Below are positions 36,825 to 47,882 of a DNA stretch of 64,000 nucleotides, in pieces (the first letter of the stretch is position 1; every line of letters starts with the position of its first letter). The DNA is taken from NCBI GenBank assembly GCA_003508835.1, contig PUFA01000165.1:1517001-1581000 (forward strand), read 5' to 3'. Source of the stretch: Eonycteris spelaea (lineage: Eukaryota; Chordata; Mammalia; Chiroptera; Pteropodidae). Made by a program: the position numbers and the translations under genes. The notes under the pieces were generated by a model. The model saw nothing but the letters and a program-made list of their open reading frames with translations. It searched no databases and had not been told where the DNA came from.

Positions 36825-37573
36825 TGTTTCTCCAAAGAAGATTGTCAGCTACGCACATTAAAAGATTCTCAATATCACTAAATTATTGGAAATACAAATA
36901 AAAGACACAATGAAACATCACTTCCCATCTAATAAGAGGTCTTTGTACATATAAAATAACAAGTGATAGCAAGGATGTGGAGAAATTGGACCCCTGTATG
37001 TTGCTGGTGGGAATGTAAAGTGCTGTGAGAAAGAGTGACAATTCTTAAAAAAAATTAAACATAGAATTAGCATCTGATCCAGCAATTCCACTTATGAGTA
37101 TATACCCCAAAGAAGAAAAAACAAGGACTCAAACAAATATTTGTATACCCATGTCCATAGTAGCATTATTTGCAATAGCCAAAAGGTAGAAGCAATTCAA
37201 ATGTTCCTTGATGGATGAATGGATAAAGAAAATTGGTAATACATACTATGGAATATTATTTATCCTTAAAGTAGAAGGAAATTCTGGCAGATGTTACAAC
37301 ATGGTTGAACTTTGAAGACATTGTGCTAAATGAAATAAGTCTGTCATTGAAGGATAAACATTGTATGATTCTATTTCTATGAGGTACCTAGAGTAGTCAA
37401 ATTCATAGAGATAGAAAGTAGAATGGTTTTCCAAAGGGAGGAAGAAATGGGAAGTTAGTGTTTAATGGGTGCAGTTTCAATTTGGGAAGATGAAAAAGTT
37501 TTAGAGATGGGTGGTGGTGATGGCTGCATGGCCATGTGATTGCACTAATATCATAGAAATGAAAAAAAAAAAA
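36825..37573 (+). mobile_element. Old L1 fragment: ORF2 end and 3'UTR with poly(A)
   Basis: ORF2 C-terminal sequence ('aaggatgtggagaaattgga', 'atgttgctggtgggaatgta') leads into a 3'UTR ('tggtgatggctgcatggcca', 'attgcactaatatcatagaa') and a run of A (37562-37573). A 5'-truncated old L1 of the L1M type. No frame is kept. Confidence 0.85.
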
Positions 37574-37769
37574 GAAGACACACATACAGACACATGCACA
37601 GAGGAAAGCTAAGCAGTTCTATACTTTGCTGTTCAGATTGTATAGTTCTTGATGGTGGATCTTAGGCTCAAAATGCTTATTCTAGGCCTGTGCATTTTGA
37701 ATTTGCTGCACAGGTAGTTCTGAATGTATGTTTCAAGGATAGATAACATATGTTTGAGAGAGGCTCACT

Positions 37770-37880
37770 TTACAAAAGAGAAAATTTAGATTTACCAATT
37801 TTTCAGAAGCAGGAGTTGGTAGATCTAGAATTTGTTCCAATCTGACTTCAGAGTCTGCTCTCTTAAGCACTGTCATGGGA
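37770..37880 (-). repeat. MIR fragment, antisense
   Basis: Antisense MIR words around 'gatctagaatttgttccaat' and 'gagtctgctctcttaagcac'. Confidence 0.6.
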
Positions 37881-37992
37881 AGCCTAATAATACACATTTG
37901 AAAAACTTTACTTTAGGTATCATCTTGTGCCCAAAGTAAAGAAGCAAACTTCTGGCAAGTGGGAAAGATAATTTTATGAGTGTTGCTGCAGA

Positions 37993-38227
37993 TCTTTAGT
38001 TCTCAACTGGGAGGGATGTTTTTCCCCTGTGGACATTTGGCAAAGTCTGGAGACATTTTTGATCATCACAACTGGGCTGCTACTTGCATCTCATGGGTTG
38101 TCACCAGAGGTGCTACTAATATCCTACAGTGTACAGTACAGTTCCTCCTACCTCCTGCCTCTAGCCCCAAATATACCAAAGAATTATCCAGTTCAAAATG
38201 TCAATAGGGCTGAAGTTGAGAATCTTA
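37993..38227 (+). mobile_element. MER20 (hAT-Charlie type) element
   Basis: Matches MER20 nearly end to end: 'tagttctcaactgggaggga', 'acatttggcaaagtctggag', 'aatatcctacagtgtacagt', and the end 'gggctgaagttgagaatctt'. MER20 is a non-autonomous DNA transposon; copies in some mammals act as enhancers in the uterus, which is known for the family but not shown here. Confidence 0.9.
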
Positions 38228-38229
38228 AG

Positions 38230-38785
38230 TGTGGAAGATATATTTAGACTTTTTTTATTGAAATTCCTTAACAATTTCTTTTGGTGGTAGAACTGTGCTT
38301 CTTCAAATTTTACTCCATGAAGCTGAGTTGGGTGGGAACCCAGATGATTTAAATTTGATTTTTAGGGAACGTTGGTATTATTTTTGAAGGCCGTTTGATT
38401 TTGCTAGTGAAGTAGTGTCTGTTCAAAGCATGCTGCTGCATTATTTAATTTTCTTAACCCAGTTGTTTTTCAGATCTTTACTCAGAGATTCATGTAAATT
38501 GGGCAAAACATCATGCATCAATTTTCCTTTATAAATATGTAAAATTTTAGTGTTCAGCAACCTCACATGAATCATGAGGTTTTCAAAACATTCTATTTCA
38601 TTTTGACTTTGCATGTTCTTTCCCCAGATTTAAATATATTTTTAGAAGTTAATTCTAGTCTAATGATGACTTTGTAACACTTGGGATACGTGGCAACTTG
38701 TGTGCTAATGTTCTCACCTTCTTCTCCCAGGCCCTTTGGGTCTACTTTGGAATACAATTTTTTATCACCAAAGTAGGGCTCATTC
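38230..38785. other. No recognisable feature
   Basis: No gene-like frame and no recognised repeat. Confidence 0.5.
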
Positions 38786-38789
38786 ATTC

Positions 38790-39300
38790 AAACGATTCTG
38801 AGAAAAAACAGAAACTTCTATGATTACTATATGAATTTGGGAGTTTCACTGGCTGTTGATCGACAACTTTAATCTCAGCTCCCCCTGGACAGATAATCCA
38901 AACTTTTCCTGCAAAGTTGAACCACAGACTAGGAGGAACGATTTTGCATTCCATTTCTCCATCTTGGTCAGCTCTACCCACCTTCTCGAACTACACCACC
39001 ATACCCATGCCAAGCTGGCCTGGCTTCCTGAACTTCAGAGAGCAGGAGTTTTCGTATTCAGCTTCTTGTCTTCAAACACAAAATGAAGGCGCTGGTGTGG
39101 ACCAGCTCTCCGCCATAGATGGCGAATTTCAGTCAGCTTCTGAGGTTGACTTCTGCATTGATACGGATATGATCCACATTACAGACACCAAGGTCTCTAG
39201 GCACTGTGGGGATTTCTTCATCCATCAGATTTGCAAATTTGAGGAGCTCAATTGAACCCTGAAGAAGATGTGGCAGAGACTCACATTAGTCAGGAACCTA
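38790..39300. pseudogene. Possible processed pseudogene, unidentified
   Basis: This stretch is richer in GC and in CpG than its surroundings (for example at 38860, 38939, 38985, 39090, 39122, 39161). It has an open + strand frame of 112 codons at 38917-39255 and several open pieces on the minus strand, where frames switch. It looks like decayed exon-derived sequence. I do not recognise a protein on either strand and cannot choose the strand. Confidence 0.3.
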
Positions 39301-42149
39301 TTTTGATGCATTGTCAGTGGGGATTGTTTTTGCCACTGTGAAGCTTTTACATAGCTCAGCCATCAACCAGTCAACTGAGTTGACATTTAAATCAAGGACT
39401 GAAATGTTTTAGCAATCTTGGTCACCTCTACCCCCAAACGAACTTGATATCACTAAAAACAGAACAACCAAAATCATGTGCATCTTGATAAAATGCAAGA
39501 GAAATTACACAGCCTCACCCGAGAAAAATTCCAAAATAAAATTTAACCAGAATTTAATCAAATCTCTAGGTTTAATCATCTGCTTACATGAATTAAGGAG
39601 ATAAAGAAAAAAATATAATGACATGATGAAATTATAATCACCAGAATCAGAATGTGGGAAATCCATCAATACAATGGACCTCATTTAGATTTTGTTTCAC
39701 ACAAACAAATACAAAGAGACATTTTAAACAAGAAGGAAAATTTGAACATGGACTAGGTGTTAGATGGTATTAAGAAATAATTGTTAATTTTGTCAGTGAT
39801 GATAATGGTATTGTGGTTATGCAAACAACAACAACAACAACAACAAGAAAAACAACCAAAAAACAAAAACTAATGTAAACATGCCCATTGCTAGCAGCAA
39901 TATTTTTCCAGACATGAGTTTCTTCTGCATTGCATTAGATGTTCAAGTTAACTATGTTTTTAAAGTGGAGAAAATGAGTCCTATCACATTCCCTTGGTGA
40001 TAACATTTAACAGGGTTATCTTTCAGTCATGAACTGCAAAGTAGATTATGATTGTTCAACACAGAAATGACAGGAAAATTTAAATTTTCATAGCATAAAG
40101 CATTTTAATAGAGGCAAGGCAGCATTTCAACACATTGACTGAATTAACAATAACTAGAAATAACTTTCATATGGGGTGTGATGCAGAGAGAGGCAGAGCC
40201 AAAATGTTGTTGAGGGCACATGATGAAGTTGCTTTAACCAATTGTGTTATTGGACACTGAGAATCCCTGATATGTGCTAACAAACATTTTGCTAACCTAT
40301 GTTTTCCATCAAGACATTTTGGCTTGGAAAATGACATATTTTGCTTACAGATCTTTTGGAAAGTAAAACATGACAAAAAAGGAAAGTAACTAAGCAGTGA
40401 ATCAGTCAATACTTAATGATTTTCAGTTTAATAACTCTCCATTTAGTTAGGTAAAGACATTGTAATACTATTTTTTAAAAAAGATACTCTTCTTTTGTTG
40501 GATTTGTGCTAATATATCTTTAAAAGCTTGAATAACTTCATTTTCCTCCTCATTAGGGTTAAAACTACAAGTAGAAACCTCTTCAGCCTACAGTGTGACT
40601 TGGCCTCAAACATTTGATCTCAATCCCAAGCCTTTGGTATGAAGGTATCAAGAGAGGAATAGAAATTTAGGCAGAAAGTGAATTTGATAACCTGGGAGGG
40701 GGGCTGTGTTGAGGCTTTAATGTCAATATATCAACACACCTGTTCAAAGGCAAGGAAAATTGAGGAATCACATGGATTATTTAGCCTTAAAAATTCAATA
40801 CATCATGAACCGTTTTTCCTACTCAACTGAAAGCTTTTTGAAATGAAATATCTTGTGGTTTTGTGCCAAATAGACAACAACAATAGCATGTCTTATTTTA
40901 GTATGTCTTAAATCTTTCTTGGGCTCCCTAACCACCCTAAGTTCTATCCACCCCATGTCTAAAGTGTGGTATAGGAAGGAAGAGTAGTAGTGGCTGAAGA
41001 GGAGAAGGAGAGCTCAGTTCGAATCTTGACTCAGCGAAAACACCTACCACTATTCTCTTGACTGCATTTTTTATGAGGTGGTAAAGAATTACAGCTGCAA
41101 GGAGGACACATATTCAAAGTGGACTTCAACTTTATTTTCTCTTCTGGCACGGCCATGGATATGATGACACCCTCATAATGCTCACTTCTGCAGTGCAATG
41201 GGGAGAGGCTCGTCCTCGAGGGTAAGCTTTATTGTTCACAAATACTTTCTGCCCCTCTCTAGGAAAGATTATCCTTCGCTCCCTGACTCTCATCAGTCTT
41301 GGCTATGAGATCTCTTGTCAGAGAAATGTGACTGGAGTTGATGTGGCACTTCTGGTCAGAAGCTTAAGAGTCTGTGTGGAGTTTGCTGTTTTGCCCTTTG
41401 TCTCATGAAAAGGTAATGCTATGGATAGAGAGCTATTGCTTAGCTTGGTTCCAGTGTGAAAATGCTGTGGAGCAGAGCTGCAGCACAGGCATAATGGACA
41501 GGTAACATGAGTGAACAATACACCTTTGTTATTGTAAGCCACTAAGATTGGAGAGTTGCTGTTTTGTTGTTGATTTGCTTTACGATAGCATATTCTGTCT
41601 TAACCTATCCAATTCTGATACACGATCCCTGGGTGGCAAATAAGATTTGAGGTGAGATGGTGAGTAAAAGTAGGCATCATTTGAAAAAGCCTCTCAGATG
41701 AGTGTTCTGTGCCATTCTGCTTCCATCTAGGTAAAGCCTATTTAATGAAGGTCATGCTCTTTCTTTTCCACCAACTATTAGCATGAACATCATGCTCTCA
41801 AACTCGGATCCAGCTTTGACAATATTATTTAGCTGCTTATTACTTTCTAAGATATAAACCAATCATCCAATATACTAGGAATATAATTGTTTATGGTAAA
41901 ACTGTCTCTTGGGTTTTGTTTCTGTTTATTTCCTCTTTTACATTTTCTCATCTTATGATGTAGTTTAAAGGCCTTTTCAAGCTTAAGATCATTATTAGGC
42001 TTTATGATCTTATAACTAGGTTGAACTGCTTAGCTATGAAATCAAAGAAAACAACACAAGAATGTCAAATAGGATATTATGAATTTCTATTAAGTTCTGG
42101 ACTCCTGTATTTGATGTCGTAACATATCACACATTGCTCTCACTTAACA
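39301..42149. other. No gene; one (CAA)n tract
   Basis: A (CAA)n microsatellite lies at 39824-39847. A MIR-like scrap may lie at 40990-41080 ('ctcagttcgaatcttgactc'). Otherwise no recognisable feature. Confidence 0.45.
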
Positions 42150-42225
42150 AAAGTTGAGACTCGAAGTGTTAAGTACTTTGCCTAAAGCCTATCACCTGAA
42201 AAGTGAAAGAGCAAGGACTCATATG
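42150..42225 (-). repeat. Short MIR scrap, antisense
   Basis: Words 'gagactcgaagtgttaagta' and 'ctttgcctaaagcctatcac' fit the antisense MIR core. Weak. Confidence 0.4.
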
Positions 42226-42484
42226 GAGGCCAATTTATCTATTACCCAAAACCTTCCTCCACAGAGTAATTTAACTCCATTTACATATTATTCTTATCAA
42301 ATTATCAAAGCCAAAGGATTTATCTGTAGGCTTGGGTTCCTCATTTATTTCCTTTATATTTCTTATTTTCAGAACATTTTAAATTTGCTCAGTATCATGC
42401 AGAATATGCAGGTTTATATTGTAATAATAAAAATTTCTCCAGGTCTTAGTGACTTAACAAAACATAACTTTAAATGCCACTGAA

Positions 42485-43035
42485 GGGAGCAGAGTTTGTG
42501 AACCAAAATATGCCTCTTTGGGATATAATTAAGCTGGTTATTTCTTTTTAAGAAATGTAAGACTCAAGAAAAACCTTTGACATTTCCCCTAACTGCTAAA
42601 AGAATTTAGATAGAGTTCTGCTCCAGGAAGGAGACTATCATCATAGATAAACTATAATTTAACAAGAACTAGCATGTGATAGAAAGGGACGAATCTAGCA
42701 AGAACTGTTTGAGTAAAGTCCTCTCTGTATCCCATTGTTAAAGATGTCCCAGCAAATATTTGTTTACTAAGCATCTGCTTTTCCAGCTCTATGTGAATAG
42801 AACTTCCTCCCCTTTGAAGTTCCAAAGTACAACCCCTTTCTCCTTAACTCCAGATGGCATATAATCCTCAATTGAGGGACACATTTTCTTATAGAAAGCC
42901 CCATATGTATATACATAATTAAATTTTGTTATGTTCCCCTGTTAATATGTCTCATGTCAATTTGGTTATTAGACCAGCCAGAGGAACTAAGAAAGAAAAG
43001 AAGGGAAATCTTCTTCTCCCCTATACCATTCATGT
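42485..43035 (+). mobile_element. Solo LTR, ERVL type
   Basis: The order of blocks is that of an old class III LTR: 'ttaagaaatgtaagactcaa', 'gttaaagatgtcccagcaaa', 'ttgtttactaagcatctgct', 'acttcctcccctttgaagtt', 'agatggcatataatcctcaa' and 'atgtctcatgtcaatttggt'. No internal retroviral genes are next to it, so it is a solo LTR left by recombination. Old LTRs hold promoter and polyadenylation signals; no activity is shown here. Family name (LTR16/LTR33-like) is uncertain. Confidence 0.6.
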
Positions 43036-44089
43036 TACATGGCCATTATGGGTCTGCGGGGTCTGAGTTCCTTCTAGTCACCTTGGGAATCAGGCTGGTG
43101 CATGTTGCCCCAGGATTTCATGATGACCAGTTTGGGGAAAAAAGGAAAAACAGTGCCTAACATATAAGCTTTTAGAACTTCCCACTGGAAATGATATATC
43201 ATTTCACCCACCAACGTAATATATCTGCCCATGCCTACCTTCAAAGAAATGAGAAAACACATGTGTCTAGAGGGAGGAGAGATTAGAATATTCCTTAATG
43301 TCTAAATTTTTTTTGTGGCACAGTCCATATCAAATTATGTTTCATCATGATATAAATAAATCATCTTTTTACTAAAAAATATACAGCAGCTACTGTGGTT
43401 TTCAAGACATCCCTGATCCTCATGAGTCAGAATGTGTCAGATGACAGTGACTGTCCACCTTACTCTGGAGTTTATTTTTTAGTACAGCTTAGATATTTCA
43501 GATCTTTACAGTTATAGCATCTAAAAATGGGAACTCATTCCTACCTAAGCTAAAAGGTAGAATTTGACAGGCAGGAATGAAATTCTTGTCTTGTGCTGAT
43601 CAATAGGTCCTTACATCAAGAACTTGTTCCACATCATGGGCTTTAAAACACTGTCTGTTTGTAAACAGGTTCACAGTTTGCCAACACAGGTAAATGAAGG
43701 AAATAGGCACATATTATAAATTATCTCATTAAAAATTAAAGCCAGATAAAACTGTATACATTTCACTAAATTACCTTTCTAGGCTTTGCAAATATTCTGA
43801 GGACAGATAATCTCTCCATTTTAATTAGATTGCACATCTTTTTCAAAGGCTACTGTCCTGATGTTTTAATATAAAAAGACTGTTCCTATTTAAGGCAGAA
43901 ATCTGGAGAGCTGAAAATTAACATTCACTGTTAACCTTTTCTTAAGGGGAATGATTTAACTTCAAGTGCGGAAGATCGTCCATATTTGAACCACATTTAT
44001 GATTTTTAAAATAGAGTAGTAGTAAATGATACTCTGCATGTCTGAGATGCAAGCTATCTCAAATTACAACATTTACCCTCTTCCTATGC
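43036..44089. other. No recognisable feature
   Basis: No gene-like frame and no recognised repeat. Confidence 0.5.
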
Positions 44090-44425
44090 CCCTTTCTCGG
44101 TTCATTTCCTCATCTCAGCCTTTATCATTACTCAACATGTTCTATATTTTACCTAGTTTTCATTGCCTCTTTCTCATCAATTTGGGGTTCTTGTCTGGGT
44201 CGTAGCTTTATCTTCAGTGCCAGGCAATGTGCCTGGTACATAGTAGATGCTAAAAAAAATTATTGCATAGATGAACCAATCAAGGATTGAATTTCAAATT
44301 AAGGAGCTCTTGTCACTTGAACATAAACTCTTTGAGGATAGAATCTTTTCTTTTCATTCAACTCTCTATGGCACCTAGAATACTACTTAGCACAAGTAGG
44401 TTCTCAAAAAATATTAGTTGACCAA
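44090..44425 (+). repeat. Two L2 3' ends
   Basis: The ends 'gtgcctggtacatagtagat' (44230-44249) and 'ttagcacaagtaggttctca' (44387-44406) are the conserved L2 tail. L2 is an ancient CR1-type LINE. No coding capacity. Confidence 0.65.
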
Positions 44426-44649
44426 GGCAGTGTTGAAATTTGAAGAGATGTTCTGCAGGTTAATTTGGGTAGTGGGCAAGAAGACAGTAGAACTGATGCT
44501 AATACATATCTGCATGTAGGAGTGGAGGTTTGGTGATATATATGACAAACTTCGCTGACTGTGCTTCAGCCATGCTGAGGGTCCTTCTCTGCCCTGTTGG
44601 CTACACTTTTCCATATATCTCAGTGCTCACATAGTTGCTCAGGCAAGAC

Positions 44650-45560
44650 TGAATTACTCTCTAACCACTCATTTGATTAACTTCTATTTTTTATCCAGGC
44701 CTCCACTTAGACATCACTTTCTATAACTCAAGTTCAGAAAAAGTGTTACCGAATATTAATTAAATTGTTGAGTTGTTCAGACCTCAAGTCTTTGAATCGT
44801 CCTTAACATTTTTTTGTTTCTCACATCCTACGTTATATCCACTGGCAAATGCTGTCAGTTCAGTTCAAAATAAACTGAGGACTTGACCCCATCTTCGAAA
44901 CTTCATGGCCACCTTTATTATTTGTTATGGCTATTGCAGTGACTCCCTAACTGGACTTCATAATTCAGCCATTATCTCCTACAGTGCTTGTGAAATTCAA
45001 CAACCAGAGTGATTCTTTCGAAAGATAAATTGGATTCATGTCTTCTTCTGCCTAGCACACACTAATGGCTCCCCAACTTAGGGCGAATGCTGATGATCTC
45101 ACAGTGACCCATAGGCCTCACCTGCATTATATGTCCCAACCTCTTCTATTATCTCATTTACTTTCCTTCTTGCTCACACAGCCCAAGTCACAAGAGGTAG
45201 AGAAGTTCCTCAAACTCACCAAGAGCAACCCTACTTGAATGGCCTTGCATTGACTCTTTTCCACTTTCTGAAACGTTTACCTCCTTAGATACTCTCAGGA
45301 CTCATCCTCTCACTTTCTTTTGGTTTGGGCTCAACAGTGACTGTTTTAGAGCAACCTTTCTTGACCATCTTATATAAAATTACATCCAAATACCCATCCC
45401 TCAACCCTAACTTCCTAACTCCTGAGATATACTTACTTGTTCATTGTCTTTTCTTTCCTCTAGAATGTAAGCTGTGGTTGGCCCTAATATTCCAAAATTT
45501 TTGTTCTTTACAGAGTACAAATTCAATAAGTATTGCTGAATTGAATTATTGAGTTAGAAT
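44650..45560 (+). mobile_element. L2 LINE fragment
   Basis: A long, diverged L2 3' segment: 'actccctaactggacttcat', 'taatggctccccaacttagg', 'ctttcttgaccatcttata', 'cttgttcattgtcttttctt', 'ctctagaatgtaagctgtgg' and 'aattcaataagtattgctga'. No frame remains. Confidence 0.7.
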
Positions 45561-45834
45561 AAATGAAATGCAGTTTTTCCTTTTTTTTTTTTACTGAAGC
45601 TGTACTTCTAGCTTGTACAAATACTGCTTACCTGGAAAGTAGGTTCTCTAAGGAAGTATCCAAACCATGTCAAGAGCAGTAAAGTCCATCACAATGTAAC
45701 ATGGCAGGGAGATTTTAAACCAATTGTTAATGGAGCTTTAAGAGAAGAGGCATACTCAACCCTGTGTTCAATATGTAAGAATCCTCCACATCCTTTTAAT
45801 TAATAATATTGACATTTAAAACCAACTCCCAATG

Positions 45835-46062
45835 CATAGGTTCTGGGATCAGACTGCTGGTTTTAAGTTCAGCCATGCTATTTCTTAGCTATGTGGCTGT
45901 ATGTTTTATACTTTGATTTTTCAAATCTAAGTTTCCTAATTGTAAAATGAGAATCAAAATGGTTCTTGATGGGTGGGAATAAGTGAGATGAACAATATGC
46001 TTAGCACAGTGACCTGCACAAAGTGAGAATTAAATGTGAGTTATTATTACTACTGCTGTTGT
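45835..46062 (+). repeat. MIR SINE
   Basis: Sense MIR: 'ggttctgggatcagactgct', 'tatttcttagctatgtggct', 'taattgtaaaatgagaatca', 'gcttagcacagtgacctgca' and 'gaattaaatgtgagttatta'. Confidence 0.85.
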
Positions 46063-46839
46063 TAAATGCATTCATCATGTCTAACCAGCCACATTTCAGT
46101 TTTACGTTCAATATGGAGGAGAAGGAGGCTTTCTTTAGTACTTAAAATGTCTTTATTTAGGCATTTACCCTAAAGCAAACTCAGAACACTTAGTTCCCTT
46201 GTTGGGTCTGGGCATTTGGCCATTTCTGGGGGTGAGAGAGATCAAGGTCAACCATCTCAGTGCTGGCACATGTTGTAGGTATTCTATAAATACTTACTAA
46301 AAGAAAGAATGTCAAGATGAATCTTACCAGGGAATAATGGAACTGTCTATCTAAATGGTCAGATTCAGAGAGCCTGCAGCACAAAGTTATAATCAGAAAT
46401 ATCAACATCAAAAATATTGTATACCTTTTATAAGAAAATAACACAGAGAAGAAGCATTTTTTAAAAAAAATCATTTTGTGTCCTTATGAACAAATGTAAG
46501 TAGGTGGTTTATGTTCTTGTAGGCTGACCTGATGGTTCATATATGAATTTTTGGTTTGACCAGGTAGATGTTTGAATCACATAATTATAAGCAACAAACT
46601 GAGTGGGAGGGCAGAAAAGTTTAAATAATTCCTGAAGGACATCACTCTTAGGCCAGGGTTAAAAACCAGATGCCAATAAAGTACCCCCCCCAATATAAAA
46701 TTGCCGTAATGACCTGTAAGATACTATCTTGTTTAATCTTATCTGTATCAAATTTCTCCTACTTAATTTTTCAATTTTTAATTCCCATTTATGTAGGTTC
46801 TTGTTAACTTCTTAATTTCAAATTGTCTTTTTTTAATCG
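46063..46839. other. No recognisable feature
   Basis: No gene-like frame and no recognised repeat. Confidence 0.5.
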
Positions 46840-47882
46840 AAATTTTTTGAGGTAATTATAGATTTACTTGTGGTTAGAAGAAGTGTCAGAGAGATCATGT
46901 ACACTTTGCTCCGTCTTTCCAATGATAACATGTTACAAAATTGACTTCGATACAATCCACTGATCCATTCAGATTTCCTCAGTTCTACTTGTACGTGTGT
47001 GTATGTATTGTGTTTTAATTTGCATATGAGGTTCATGTATCATGTACCCTCACAGTCAACATACTGAACAGTGTTCCAATACCATGAAGATCCCTCCCAT
47101 TGTGCTTTCATAGCTGTAGCTTTCTCCATCCTTTCACCCCAGTGCCTAACTTCTGGAAACTTCTAAAATTTTGTAATTTAAAAAATGCTTTATAAGTGTA
47201 ATCATAATATGAAGCCTTTGATATTGACTTTTTTCACTCAGCATAATTTTCTGGAGATCCATCCATGTCATCGCATGTATCAGTCATTCATCCCTTTTAT
47301 TTGCTGGGTTGAATTCCATGGTTATGGATGTATAACACAGTTGGCTTTTCCATTCATATGTTGAAGGAAATCTGAGCTAATCTCATTTTGAGGCTATTAT
47401 AAATAAAGCTGCTATAAACATTTGTACAGGTTTTTGTTTGAACATAAATTTCATTTCTTTGGAATAATACCCAGAGTAGAATTGCTGAGTTTTATAGTGG
47501 TTGCAGGTTTAGATTATTTAGGAATTCAAAATTATTTTTTCCAGAGTGGCTATACCATTTTACATTCACCTAAAAAATACAATGTATAAGTAGTTTCCCC
47601 ACATACTTGTCAATATTTGGTGTTGTCACTCTATATTGTTTTACCCATTCTAACATCTTCTATCTGTATGCTGTGATATCTCATCATGGTTTTAATTTTC
47701 ATTTCCTTAATTACTATTCATGCTGAACATCTTTTCAATTAATAATTTCTCTCTGTGTATCTTCTTCAGTGATATATATGTTTATACCTTTTGCACATTT
47801 TCTAATTTTATTGTTCGTTCCTTACTGTTGAGTTTTGAGAGTTTTTTGCCATATGCTAGATAACAATCTTTTGCTAGACATG
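46840..47882 (-). mobile_element. Old L1, 3' part (left half of a split copy)
   Basis: Antisense L1 3'UTR and ORF2 C-terminal sequence, e.g. 'gagatccatccatgtcatcg' and 'taaataaagctgctataaac'. It is interrupted at 47882 and continues at 50372. Confidence 0.85.

Noticed and set aside
42485..43035. Part of a full endogenous retrovirus
   Set aside because: No gag, pol or env-like sequence and no second LTR nearby; only a solo LTR is supported.
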